Shown here: positions 35,340 to 47,620 of the stretch, in pieces
Layout of the letters: every line of letters begins with the position of its first letter
Position numbering within the stretch: the stretch's first letter is position 1
NCBI GenBank assembly: GCA_965178125.1
Contig: OZ237773.1
Coordinates: 434,001 to 498,000, forward strand
From: Bilabrum cf. latius
Lineage: Eukaryota > Bigyra: Bicosoecida > Bigyra > Bicosoecida
Direction: 5' to 3'
DNA: 64,000 bases
Notes under the pieces: model-generated
The model's database searches: none
What the model was told of the DNA's origin: nothing
The model's input: only the letters and a program-made list of their open reading frames with translations
Translations under genes and position numbers: made by a program

Positions 35340-38300
35340 TCAGTCACTCAGACCAAGCTACTAGAGGCGCTTCTTAGTCGCCTCAACTTCATCCTTCCAG
35401 GCGTCCCGATCGGCACTTGCGAGCACCAGCGACTTCTCCACCGCACCCTCGAACCCGGTGCCCTGCACCTGTAACGACTCGGAGTCGATAGTCTCCATGA
35501 CGTGCCCCCCTCCGGCACGCGCAGGCGAGCTGACCGCCGGCTACCGAGTGGGCGCAGGGGGCGCGAGCACGCCTCTCTTGGGCTGAGTCCGAGTGGCGAT
35601 GGTGGTGCTATTGGCCGGGGGGGAGGAGGAAGAGGCAGGGCCCATGGCAGTGGCAGCCGATGGTCCCGGGGACGGGCTGGATCTTGGGCGTGTACCCTGG
35701 CCCTGGCTTCGGCTGGTCGCGGGCAGCGGCTGGGCCCCTGCGCGGGAGGAGAGGGGATGGTCGATGAAACCAGCATCAGGTGGTGATGACGAGTGCGACC
35801 CCCTGCCCCCTGCTCCTCCCAACAGGCCCCTCTGGCTGGGCGTCGTGATCGTAGCCCCCCCTCCCATTGCACCACCATGTCCCATCGCTGCTCCCGGTGA
35901 GCCCGCAGATGGGCCCCGGGTATCCCCTGTGTCCCCAGTCCCGATGCCAGAGCTCTTGCTCTTGCTCTGAGTCTCCTGAGCAAGAGCGCTCCCGGCCATC
36001 TCCTTGCTCCTACCCGCATCCCGCAGCCCCCTCTGCGCTTGCCGTTCCCGCAGCCTCTGCTTGTGCTGCACCCCCGTCTCTTTCTCGGGCACCACCTCGT
36101 CCTCCTCCTGCACAAGGAGAGCATCCCTAAACAGCGCGATCCTCTCTGGCAGCAGGTACGGAGCCCTCCTCAGCCCGTGTTCCCGGTACAGCTCGTGGTA
36201 GGGCCTGCCCCCCGTCTCGTCAAAGTCGGCCGAGGGACTGTCGGCGTACAGCACGAACCAGTCGTTGCCCAGCATGAGCTCGATGAACCGCTGGTGGACA
36301 CGCTCGCAGAGAGACACCACCGCATGCCCGGGGGCACCCATGGCCCGCAAGGGGTACCTCACTCCGGGCAAGATGCATCCCGTCCCGCACCAGCAATCCT
36401 TTGCTTTGCTACTCTTCCAAGATGCGTACGCCAGCGCGATCCATGCCACCAGCACCAAGAAGATGAGTGCGATCGCATCGGATGAAGTGGTCCTCGCCTC
36501 CCCCGCGCTGGCGAGCACCTTGGACATGACCGCATTCACCAGCAGAGAGCCCATCATGGTCAGCTCCAGCACGCGGATCAGCTGGGCCCCGCTCTTCTGC
36601 ATGGCAAACACGTGCTCCACGCAGTACCGATCCACGTAGTACCGGATCAAGAGACCCGCCGCGACCACCAGGTACAGGGGGGGCATTGCGGGGCCGAAAG
36701 CGGCCGCCACCAGCACGGTCCGCATCAGACTCGCGCACTTCTCCGCTAGAATGTACTCGGGCGGCCGCCCGTGCTCCTTGAGGAGCGTCCTGGACTTGCC
36801 GAGGATCATGCCCAGCAGCACCATGGCCAAATGCTGCGGCTGGATCAGGTTGAGCACGGGGGGCACGACCGCCTCGGCGAGGGCGATTCGCAGCGCGAAC
36901 GCACCCGCCTGCCTGAACCAGTCCTGCCTGTACCCGTTGCTGCTGTCTGCAGGGGGCCCGAACGCGGCGAGCAGAGAGGCCGCCACGGTGATGGTCACCT
37001 GGGTGAGGAATACCTTCATGAACAGAGAGCGGCTCTTGCTGCCAGTCGAGTAGTGGCCCTCGTAATCGGACACGCCCCTGAAGATGTACGCGGCCAGGTA
37101 GTTGAGTCCCAGCACGCTCGTGGCCACGATCAGGCCCACGATCCCGTCGCGCCCCTGTAGAGTGATGGTCAGGGCCGCGAAGAACAGGCCAGAGGCAAGC
37201 AGGCAGGCAAACACGGTGGACCCCGAGCATGCGATTAGCTGCCTGGAAAGGTCAGTGTCCAGCGAGCCCCAGAGCACCTCCTCGGGCTCGGGGGCGGCCT
37301 GCACCACCAACTGCTTGCCCCTGAACCGCAGGTCGATGGATTCCGGGTCAGTCCCCGCTGCGATGCTCCCGCGCCTGCCGTCAGAGGAAGCGGGGGCCGA
37401 GCCGGGCGCAGGGGCAATGTCGTTGGTGGGCGTCCCTGCCACCACTCGATTGGCCCCGGCTGCGTCCCCACCATCCGCTCGTTGTTGCTAGCCTGAGCCG
37501 CCGCTTGCAAGTTGCTTGGCCTCTTGCTTGGCTCTTGCCGCGGCCTGCTTGAAGGATTTGACGGCCACCCACTTGAGATCTGCGTAGGTGAACGTCACGA
37601 ATGCCCTGGAGTACTCGAACGTGGCGAGGTTCCTCTTCCGCTGGGAGATGCGCCAGTCCAGGTACGACATGAACTGCACCAGCGTGGCCTTGCTGAGGCA
37701 CAGCATGGGGATCACGGGAATTCGCACCGCCAGCAGCATGCACGACTCGCACTGCCCGAAGCGGGGGGCTCCCTTCCGGACGGCCTCTCTCCATGGGAGG
37801 TAATCGATCTCGATCATGGCGGGGTCCAGCTCCACGGGGGCATGCAGTGGAGAGGAGGCAAGGGGACACGGGCAGGGGCAGGGGCAGGCACACCGGCTGT
37901 TGCATGGACAGCAGGGCACTCCATCCGACACGAGTTGGCCCCAATCGCTTCGTGGGGCAGCAGGAGCGGGCAGCCCGTCGTCCTCGAGGTTTCTACGAGA
38001 CCCGCCCGGAGCAGATTCTTCCGGCGTCGAGGAAGCCCTCGTGTCCTGCGAGCGGCTTCCCTTCCGCCGCTGCTCCGGGGCGACCGCTGGCACAGCTCCT
38101 GTCCCTGTCCCTGTCCCCGTTCCCGCCCCTGCAACAGCGGCTGGGTTGACGACCTCAACCTCACGCCGCTGATCTCCCCCGCTGACCCTTTCCTTTTCTT
38201 GTTTCCTCTGCCTCTCCGCCCTCTTGTCGAACTCCTCCGACTCGCAGTGCATGCGGATGCGGTCCACAGCAACCCTCCTGCTGTGCTGCAGTCGCAGGAG

Positions 38301-39878
38301 CTCCTCGTCCTTGGTGGCAGGCGCGATGAAATGCACGGGCCCGACCTTCTCGAAGTGCTCGTACAGCGCCTTGGTGTCGTGCGTGGTCTCCAGCCGGCTG
38401 TCCAGCCTCAGGTCAGGGAGGTTGTCCACGAACACGCTAAAGTCCCCCGGCGTGATGTGCTTATCGTCGAACTCGCCCTCAGAGGCCTTGCGCCGGCGGT
38501 ACACGAAGAGCACGCCCACCAGCAGCACCGCAGTCGCCAGAGAGTTGAAGGCAGCCACGTCGGCGCGCGGGCCCTGACCCCCCGCGCACTGCTCCCCAGC
38601 ATGCCCCGGCTCGCAGTAGCAGATCCCCGGGGTGTACGGCCGGTACGCGCTGGTGGGCCCCATGGCAGCCCCGGTGTCCGGGTCCACGGGCGAGGGGAGG
38701 CAGATTCCGTGCTGCCCGCAGTGGGTGAGGCTTCCCGCCGTCCCAGGGACGCGGAGGAACTGCGCGGGACACGCGGCGCGCTTGCACCCCAGCATGCGTC
38801 CGGTTGCAACCGACAGCTCCGAGTGCGAGTAGAGTTGGGAGAGGGCTCCATGCTGCGCCACCTCGCTGCTCGATTGGTTGCTGGTGGCGGTCCCTGCCTG
38901 CAGCTGCCGTCTGTTTCCAGACGCGGCACCTCCTGCAGGCAGGGCGGCGGTCTCATTTGCATCGATCGAGTCTACAGTCCCGCTCTCCTCTTTGTACTCG
39001 CACGCGGCCCCGTATGTCCCGGGGTCGCACTCGCAGAAGGCAAAGAGGGGCTGCTCTGCGACGGTGCGACGGATCCGGTCTGCCAGCGTGGCCTCCGTGC
39101 CTGGGTCATGCTCGCGCACCCTCCTGAAGCGCACCCTGCAGAATCCCCGCCCGCTGCACACGTCGTCTCTGCGCCTCGTCACGTCTACTTTGTCGGCGGC
39201 GAGGTCGCGTACCTGGTACGGGGGCTGGCACCACCCTGGAACGGAGACGGGGGAATCGCTGCTGCTTGACGAACTCGAGGCAGCAGGGCTTTCTCCAGCG
39301 GTAGAGTTGGTCGCGTCTTCGAATTCGCAGGCAGGGCCGCTGAATCCAGGCATGCACGCGCACACGGAGTCGAATGTGGCGCACACAGGAGCCTGGTCTC
39401 CGGATTTAAATGATGCTTGCTCGCACATTATGCTCCCAGACTGCTCGGATAAGTTTCCAGCGAGGCCTGCACTCGTGGCCCAACCCGAGCACGTGCGAGC
39501 GCAGAATCCCCGCCCGTTGCAGTTGCTCGGACATCCTGGCGTCCAGCCGAACTTGGCAGTATTTGCCATCGAGGAGCGAACAGCCATGCCAGCAATACTA
39601 AACATGTAGTCGTAGCGGTCCCCTCGGGCAAAAAAGAAGGTGTTTGGCATTACAACGATGCCAAGTAGAAGGAAAATGACAGTGAAGTACCGGACAAAAG
39701 ACAGATACAGCACAGTTCCCATCCCCAGGTACCCCTGCTCCTTGATTTCATCCGTGGTTGGCCCGAAACGGACACTTCTCTGCATAAATCGAATAGGATT
39801 TGCCATGCATAGCCTTGCCCTTTCACCAAATAGGCACTCTCGCAACCACTCCCGTTGCGACAAGCCGCCCTTCTCCAT
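35340..39878 (-). CDS. OSCA/TMEM63-like multipass channel with EGF-like luminal modules, 1512 aa
   Basis: Intronless; ATG 39876-39878 to TGA 35340-35342. A first helix (FVRYFTVIFLLLGIVVMP) leads into a Cys-rich extracellular region of about 350 aa with EGF-like motifs (GCPSNCNGRGFC, CSGRGFCRV, CGQHGICLP, ICYCEPGHAGEQC). Then come a helix (TAVLLVGVLFVY), an RRM-like cytosolic domain opened by DFSVFVDNLPD and closed by SRAFVTFTYADLKW, the hallmark APEPEEVLWGSL, and a bundle of C-terminal helices. This order fits the OSCA/TMEM63 mechanosensitive-channel superfamily, but EGF-like modules are unusual there. TAG codons: 37488-37490 (between the RRM-like part and the pore half), 35541-35543, and a tandem pair 35361-35363 / 35358-35360 just before LGLSD. 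The pore half is lost if TAG terminates. Confidence 0.75.
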
Positions 39879-40058
39879 CCTAACAATTCAGTGCGGTTCG
39901 ATTCCGTATAAATTTTTATTTTATATCAATGTGGCAGGACATGAGATGACATCAACTAGGTAATCAGTTGAGGGGAGCACCAACCGACGGAACCAATTCT
40001 TTGTAAGGTGCGTTTATGAGGGAAGACGAACACCAAGCCCCACCTTTGGAGTGGAACG

Positions 40059-41180
40059 ATGGCCGCTGCTGACGCAAAGTACCCGCCAATCAAGTGGGCC
40101 CAGCGCAAGGATTCGCTGTGGGTGACCTTTGATATCCAGGACTCCGATGATGTCGAGATCAACCTTGCCGAGAGCACGCTGAAGTTCAAGTGAGATTACT
40201 CGGATCTGCGAGCGATTCTCCAGCCATCCAGGGGCTCAATGGGTGACATGACCACCAGAAGAGCGTCTTCGGCAATAACTTGATTGAGTTTATGAGACTG
40301 CTGTGATTCAAATCAGGCATGTTCCCATTGGCAACTTGCACAAAAGCTGGTTCACACCCTAGCTGCCACGCGTCACTACTGCTGCACCACTTCTTTACTT
40401 CACACATGGCCTCCCACCATCAAGCAGGTGCAAGACTAGCGACGATACTTTCGATGTGACCATGGATCTGTGGGGAGAGGTTGACCCCGAGGATGAGGAG
40501 AGCAAGTACGACGTTACGCCCCGCGAGATTGTCTTTCACATCATGAAGAAAGACAAGGAGGCCGATCATTGGCCATACTTGCTGAAGGACAAGAGCATCA
40601 GCAAGGCGCACTGTGCCGTCGACTGGGACAGGTATATGGATCAGGACGACGAGGAGGAGGCCGGTGCGGGCGGTGCTGGATTCGACATGTCCCAGTTCGG
40701 CGGCGGAGGCATGGTGAGAACGGCTGCAAGCAGCGTGCCTTGAGGATCGCACCAACGTCCTTGCAATCATTGCTCCGATGCTCATATCTCTGTTATTCTT
40801 TCACGCAGAACTTCGGCGGTATGGGCGGCGCTGGTGGCATGCCCGGTGGCATGGGTGGCATGCCCGGCATGGGCGGCATGGGCGGCGGTGCGGGCGGCAT
40901 GGGCGGCATGGACATCCAGCAGCTCATGGCTCAGATGGGCCAGGGTGGCGCTGGTGGCATGCCCGGTATGGGCGGCATGGGCGGCATGCCCGGCATGGGT
41001 GGCGACGCTGGCGGCATGCCCGATCTGAGCAGCCTGGGCCTCGGCGAGGACGGGGACAGCGACGATGCAGGGGACGGCCTGGACGACCTGGACGATGACG
41101 AGGACGACGGAGTCAGCCCGGATGCCTCCAAGGCTGCCCCGGACGCATCGGGAGATGACGACATCGACGAGCCAGAGTAA
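40059..41180 (+). CDS. Hsp90 co-chaperone p23 (CS domain), 262 aa
   Basis: Exons 40059-40189, 40428-40713 and 40809-41180; introns 238 and 95 nt (gtgag...agcag; gtgag...acgcag). The CS domain starts KYPPIKWAQRKDSLWVTFDI and continues across the first junction (STLKFK-C-KTSDDTFDV), with the p23 signature WPYLLKDK and an AVDWDRYMDQDD end. A Gly/Met repeat region (GGMGGMPGMGG) and an acidic tail with MPDLSSLG follow. p23 stabilises ATP-bound Hsp90-client complexes. It terminates at TAA 41178-41180 right after the acidic tail. If TAA were sense, only eight codons would be added before a TGA, so this case alone is not decisive. No in-frame TAG. Confidence 0.93.
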
Positions 41181-41356
41181 GCGAGGGGGGGAACTAGGTC
41201 CCGGTGACGGTGCGGCAGGGCCTGCGAGGGTCTTTGCCCGCGCCTCTTGTGCTGTGCTGTGGCTGTGGCTGGGCGTGCCACTGAATCTGAAATTGGCGAT
41301 TCGTATCGAATGGACTCCTTCTTGAGCATCGCACGAATTGCTGCCGTCCATCCCAC

Positions 41357-44300
41357 TCAAGAGCTCCCGGCATCCACCACCGCGGCCCGCAGGTCCTCCA
41401 TGCTGCCCTCTCTATGCGCCGCCTTGCACACTTCCAGCAGCAGCATCCTCACCCGCCTCATGAGAATGTCCGCAGCCCGCTGCGCCACCACGTGCCTCTG
41501 CATCACCGGCATCACCACCTCAATCTCATCATCGTCGTCGTCACCGGCACCACCCCCACCCGCCCTGGGCTTGCCAGCGCCAAGGGAAGCTGCATGCCCC
41601 GCCCTCGCCCGCCCCACCAGCTTCACGGTCGCGGTTGCAACCGCATCGATGGCCTTGTCCGGGAGCGCAGGCGCGCCATCACCCCCCTGCAACCGGGCCG
41701 AGTCTTTCAGGCCCGCAGCCAGCCAGCCCCCGGCCTCTGGCCCCGCCAGGTAGATCACATCCCCGATGCACCTGCACACCGCCCCGCGGTCCTGCTGCAG
41801 CAGAGGCTAACCCGCTCCCCCGCTCCCCCCGCAGCCCCGCAGCAAAGACCCCGCCAGGCTCCGCACCAGCCCCGGGCCCCCCTCCCTGCACTGGGCCCGC
41901 ACCATGGGCAACCAGGCAACGCGATCCGGCTCCTCCGCCCGCCGACACAGCAGGGTGGCCAAAGACGCAGCCGCGGTGGGGAGACCCTGTCCCGCCGCGT
42001 GCCCAGTGGCCTCCAGCAGCACGAGGATTGCCCTGACAGCGGGCGAGTGCGGCAGCATGGCCTGGGGTGCCACGCGCAGCAGAGCGGCACACAGCCGGAT
42101 GAGCTCTTTGAGTACCCCCGGCCGCGTGGGCAGCACCCCGGCCATGTCTCGAGCTACCTCAATCGCTCCTCTGACCACCCCACCCGCTTGCTTGGCGAAC
42201 GCATCCAGCGCCCCGCCCTCCTTTGCCGTGTGTCCCATGCACGTCAGCGCGGTCCGCATGGCCTCCACCGGGGCCGTGCGTCGAGTCACCGAGAAACACG
42301 TCCCGAGAGCCTTCAGCATCGGCCCGGCGCCGCGCCTCGCAGCCGGTTCCGCGGCCAGGAACATGCTCTGCATGACCCTGCACCCGGCATCCACCGCGGC
42401 CCCGTCCTTCCTCTCGGTGCCCCCGGACACCGCCCCCTCCGCCAGCCGGTACAGCCTGGGCACGGCCTGGCCCACCGCAGCTTCCACGGCCTCGCAGGAA
42501 GGAAGGATGCAGGAGGCCTCGTGCAGGGCCTGCAGGAAGTGAGCCAGCACCTGCATGCTGGTGCTGGCCCCCGGGCTGCTGCCTCCCCCCTCGGATGCCT
42601 GTTTGCCCAGGGGACCCATCGCCCGCCCGACAAGTGCCCCTACCTGCCCCGGCTCGGCACCAGCGATCAGGCAGGCCGCCGCCCCCGCCGCCTCCTCTCT
42701 GTGGTCCAGCCTCAGCGCCTGCATTGAGGGGAGTCCCAGCACCGCGGGCAGGCAGGGGCCTCCCCTGACGTGGTCCGCGCACAGTTTGCCCACCCTCCTG
42801 AGCGCCCACGAGGCCAGCCTGCTCGTGCCTCGGCTGCCGCCCTCCTCGTCATCCTCCGCCAGTGGCACGTGGCTTTCCAGCTCCGAGTCCCCCTCCAGGC
42901 CCCTGCCGCCCGTGTCCAAAGAGGCCCCCACGCTGGCGGCAGAGGCGGGCGACAGGGAACAAGCGCGGGGCCCCGCCGCCGAGAGGGCCGCCGCCAGGCA
43001 GGCCAGGCACCTGTCCACGAGGGCACCCGGGGCCGGGCCGGGCCACGACTTGGCGGCGGCTTGCTTGGCATCAAGGCGGTCGCACATCCGAGCCAGCATC
43101 ATGCTTGAGCGGCCGATGGCCTCGCATGCGGTACGCAGCAGCTGAGCCGTGCAGCCCCTCTGTCCCGCACGCAGCCCACTCGCGCGCCACAGCAGCTGTG
43201 CCACCTGCGGAGCAATGCGGAAGGGAGTACCAGCGGTGGTCCCACTGCCGTGCGATGCACCCGCCTCTGGCAGCTCCTGCTGCATAGCGGCAAGCAGACC
43301 GTCGCTGGTCATGGCAAGGCAGTGAAGGCCGGCCTCCGCCACCTGCCACGCGCCATGGATCCCCCCCCTCTGACCCCCTCCCGGCCCCCGCCCCGGACTA
43401 CCCCCACCCCCATCCTCTAGCGCTTTCAGTGCCCCTCCAGCTCGAGACAAGACCCCCTCCAGCACACCCGCGCCCCCCTGCTCCACCGCCACATCCAGGA
43501 TAGACCGCACCGCCCACCTCCCGTCGTGGAAGTCATCGCCCTGGAGGTACCCCCGAGTGCCCGCGCATACACTACCTTGTTCCCTGGTACGACCCTTTGG
43601 CACCGCAGTGCCTTGCACCTACACCCCCCTGTCCTCTCTGGTCCAGCACCCCTCCCCGGGGACAAACCCGGGGGGGTACTGACACCGCCCCGCCGCCACC
43701 AGCGCCACACGGGCCCACATGCCGGAGCGCGCCAGCCCAATGCCCCCCTCCTCCGCCTCCAGACAGGCCAGAGACACCCATGCAGATCTCGCAGGGAACA
43801 CGCACCTGTGCACGGGCAGGGCCAGCACCTCCAACCCCAGCTCCAGCAAGCGAGTCCCCAGAGAGGGGGCATTTCCCCCAGGGGTCGGTGCTCCAGCCCC
43901 AGTCCCTGCCATCCCTGGCCCGCACACCCACGCAGGGGCCGCTTCCAGCAGGGCCAGTGCGGCCTGCGAGAACCCCTCCGTGGCCTCCAGCCGGGGCTCT
44001 GCCTCGTGCTCGCTGCGTGCCGCCCCCGCCGACTCCGTCGCCGTCCTGACCCTGCCTGCGGCGTGCCCCGCGCACGCCCCCGCGATCTCGCTAAGCAGCG
44101 CGTGAGGCATGTCTCGCACGCGTGTGGCGGGCACCAGCCCTGGGAGGGCCAGGGCGGCCTCCTTGGCCTCGGCATGTTCCGCAAGCGGCGCCGCGAGTGC
44201 CCTTGGGATGCCCCCCGCGATCAAGGGGGCCTCTTTCTGCAGCGAGGCCAGGTCCAGGGCGGGGACAGCAGAGGCCCAGGCAGCCAGCACGCGCCATCCC

Positions 44301-45145
44301 TCGGCCCGTGGGGAGCGCCCACCGGCGGGGGCGGGCGGTTGGCTGCCGGGGGGCGCGCTGCTCCCGAGCACTTGCTTCAGGGAGGCGAGCACTGCAGGGA
44401 CAGCTGCGGCCAGGTCGGCTCTCACTGCCGCCCGCTCGGCCCCCGTGCCGTTGAGATCATCAACTTCTCTTGGCACCGCTGCGAGCACGTCCAGCAGGGC
44501 CGGGCCCAGCGGGCCAGGGGCGGACGGGGCGGCTGCGAGCGAGCCGCTGGTAAATCGGCGAGCCACCTGCCCGCAGAGCGCCGCGCAACCCCCAGGAGTT
44601 CGAACGGCAGCAGAGGCGTTGCAGTCCGCCAGAATTCCGGGAATGCCGCTTCGCCTGCCCGCGCACGCTTCCATCCTGGCCCACAGACCGGCCTGCGCTT
44701 TGGACTTTTTGTCCGCCGGGATGCCGTGCCACTCGCGGCGGATTTTTGACCGCAGCTCTTGCGCTGCATACACGCCATGGATATCGCTCTTTTCTTGCAG
44801 CAATCTTAGTAGGAGCCCCCAGCTATCCTGCGAGGTATCTAGGTGCAGCGAGCGCCAAGGGACCATTGCTGATTGGGCAACCCAAAGCTAGCCTAGCATG
44901 CAGTACAAGCCATATGTCTTACCGTTGCCGAGACTTGGGCTGAAAGCCAGGCGCTGGCAGCATCGCGAGCCTTGTCATCCGAAGCCTGCGGAGCAAGCAA
45001 GTATAGACCATCCAGGGAATGATGAACAGCGACAGGAATCGAACATGGTCAGGGGACGACGAGGCACGCTTTGCCAGATCCTGCTCACATCACCAGTTGC
45101 TGCAAGAACTGCTCTGCATACTTTGGCATACGCATCGTCCGCCAT
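41357..45145 (-). CDS. Transportin-3 / importin-13 family karyopherin, 1196 aa
   Basis: Exon 1 45089-45145, intron 103 nt, exon 2 44923-44985, intron 95 nt, exon 3 41357-44827. Joining gives an N-terminus typical of TNPO3/importin-13: VCRAVLAATGD-ASDDKARDAASAWLSA-QVSAT-DSWGLLLRLLQEKS then VYAAQELRSKIRREWHGIP. The rest is an Ala/Leu-rich HEAT-like superhelix with family landmarks (LAAVPREVDDLNGTGAER, MRRVRMLLLEVC near the end). It carries cargo such as SR proteins into the nucleus under Ran control. TAG codons 43619-43621 and 41807-41809 are read as Gln; stop TGA 41357-41359. Without TAG translation the C-terminal two thirds would be absent. Confidence 0.88.
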
Positions 45146-45721
45146 GCGGACCTTGTTTTGGGGCGCGTCAACCATTCCCGGGCTTGAAGCAGATTCCGAG
45201 TAGCCGCAAGCAAAGGAGCGGAGCACTGCATGGCTGTAGTGAGCGAGGTTAGAATTTCGGGTGAAAGAGATGGTTATACATACAAATATGTATATCTCGA
45301 TGTAAAACTCAGTAGGGTTCCCGATTGGGGACATGGTAGGCCATTCCGGAAGAACGGGAGCAGGACAGGCTGGCAAAACAGCGCAAGGAAGGCCAAAGTT
45401 GATTGCGACGCTAAAAATCTCCCCAATATTATGCCAGTAGATTGTTTGATGGCCACCAATCTTCGAGGATAGCTCTTTACAGCCTGAATCTGCTACCCAA
45501 GACAGACTGCTTGATTGCGGACTTGTCGGCTCGGATTATGCTGTCATCGCAGACTATCTTTAAGTGTCGCAGTGTCAACAAAATGATCACTGCCTGGACT
45601 TAGAGCATGGAGCGAAGGATGCTACGCCCCCGGCCTGCCATACGCGTTTCCGGTTGCAGTGCGCGGTTGCAACTTTTGCGAGCGCAACTGCAACTCCAGC
45701 AAATCGTCCTGGCTAGCATAT
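45146..45721. other. Divergent intergenic region, no gene supported
   Basis: The 576 bp between the starts of transportin-3 and the EGF-like membrane protein are AT-richer than coding DNA. A short open frame near 45230-45472 has no recognisable protein character. Presumed promoter region for both genes; no specific motif identified. Confidence 0.45.
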
Positions 45722-47455
45722 ATGAGGAAAACAAGCATGACCTGGCGGTTCGGAAACATTGCATTAATAGTGTGCGTTGCAGCTGTTACGCAAGCTCTGC
45801 GCCAGGAACAACCGATTATCCGCAGAGGCGCGGAAGGCCTACGGTGGCGTTTCCTTCGCGGTGCCGACAACAGACGACTGCTGGATTGCACTGCAGATGA
45901 AGGGGTGGCGTTCCGAAATGGAGAGCTACTGTGTATTCCAATTGATTGCGAGCAGCGGTACGGAGACGAAAAGCCCGTCTTCCACCAGCAAGTGAGCACG
46001 CGGGCAAGTGCTTCTTGCTCGTCTCTCTCGCATCATTGCCAGCTCATGCTAACATGTGCCACACAACCCAGCGCTTACTCCTCCACCAATGGACTGAAAC
46101 TGCACGCGAAAATCCATCGCTGTGCGAGGACCGATCGCACGTTGCATGCAGGTGCCTAACCGAAGGCGGCCTCGCTCCCCGCTCCGACGCACCCCACCTA
46201 CGCATCCCGTGTGCTCCCACCGCAATCCCTTTCACAGACTCGTACATGCGTGCCCGTGGGCTGGAGTCCGCCCACCGACCCCGGTGGTGGCGGGTCAGGG
46301 TCCACAATCGAAGATGAAGATGAAGATGACGGCAGCATCCAGGGCGGCGGCTCAGCCCAGGGGACAGCAGGACTCGACTGCTCGGGACACGGCACTGCGG
46401 CGTGCGGGGCATCGGGGGCGTGCACCTGTCTGTGCGACTCAGGGTGGGAATCGGCTCCGAGTCCGGATCCGCTTGCGACCAACCGCACCATGTGCAGCCT
46501 TCAGTCGGCGGGGGCGGGGAGCGGGGGCCCCGACCCCAGTGACCCCGGGCAGGTGTCGCAGGAAGACCTGGACAGGGGGAGGGTTGACCCCACCACGGGG
46601 GAGCGCGTGGGGAACAGCACCTGCAAAGGAAGCGAGTGCGCCGCCGTGGACCCGTTCGCCGCCACTGTGCTGGGAGTGGTGGCGGGGGTTGCCGTGATCG
46701 GGTGCAGTGCATGCTGGTGCAAGGGGTCCTGTTGCTGCTGTCCCTGCCCGGAGGGATGCGGCGAGGATGTTGCCTCGAAAATCGAAGATGAAGAACAGTC
46801 GAGGAAGGGCAGGCGCCGGCGCCGGCATCGCGACCGCGGCCGGAAGCAGCGCAAGCACGGCCACAAGCGCACACTCGGGAACAGGCACTCGGGCTCGGAT
46901 ATCGGCTCCGGATCCTCATCGGCGGATTCCTCCCGCGCCGCTTCCTCCTCCCATTCGCGACCCAGACACCGCCCTTCCGCCTCGCCCTCGCCGTCGCCCT
47001 CTTTGTCCTCGTCCTCTTTGTCCTCGTCCTGCACGGCCTCTTCCGGCGATGAGGAGCACCACCACCGTCGCCACCACCAGGATCGCCGCTCCTCCCCCTC
47101 CCCCTCTGCTCACCGGGGCCGTGCCAAGGGGGCCCAGGACCGCCACTCCCGGGCAGCAGCTCCCGGGGGGTGGGCCTGGTGGGCTTCCCTCAGGGGCGGG
47201 GGGGAGGGGAAGGGAGAGGGGGGCGGCAGGCGGGACCAGCACAAGAGAGGCCGCGGACACGAGCACGGGCGGGTTCACTCATCCCACCGCAGCAAGCAGC
47301 TGCTCCAAGTGGTGCGGGCAGCTCGCCAGCTCGACGAGAAAGGATACGCGAGCCAGAGCCTCCAAGGGCCCGAGATAGCATCTCGAATCGGCATGGAAAG
47401 GCCACTGGCAGGGACTCGCGGTGCAGCCAGGCAGTTGTTCCCTCCAAGGGCGTGA
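45722..47455 (+). CDS. Type I membrane protein with EGF-like module and basic/Ser-rich cytosolic tail, 495 aa
   Basis: Exon 1 45722-45991 and exon 2 46238-47455, with a 246-nt intron (gtgagc...ttcacag). The acceptor is chosen for phase and an intact Cys pattern. Signal peptide (WRFGNIALIVCVAAVTQAL), short Cys pairs (LLDCTADEGVAF, ELLCIPIDCEQRYGD), an EGF-like unit (LDCSGHGTAACGASGACTCLC) and one helix (AATVLGVVAGVAVIGCSACW). A Cys cluster (KGSCCCCPCPEGCG, likely palmitoylated) follows, then a basic, His- and Ser-rich tail. Probably a cell-surface receptor-like or adhesion protein; ligand unknown. No in-frame TAG; TGA 47453-47455. An in-frame TAA in 46157-46159 falls inside the modelled intron. 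Confidence 0.68.
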
Positions 47456-47620
47456 ATGTTCCTCCCGCGGGAAAAAGGTTCCTTGACGAGTTGCACATGC
47501 CCAGGCTGGTGGCAGCCCCACTGGCAGGGCGCGCAGGAAAGACAAGCCTAGCACTCTCACGGCGGGGCCCGCACCAGACAGACCCGACCGTGACAAGACA
47601 TGGGACGAGTAGGAGGCACC

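Noticed and set aside
39885-39925. tRNA-like T-arm (ggttcgattcc)
   Set aside because: No acceptor, D or anticodon arms fit around it. It lies in the promoter region between the OSCA-like and p23 genes.
46157-46159. In-frame TAA upstream of the EGF-like exon as evidence for UAA = Gln
   Set aside because: It falls inside the modelled intron; the downstream acceptor ttcacag at 46237 gives correct phase.
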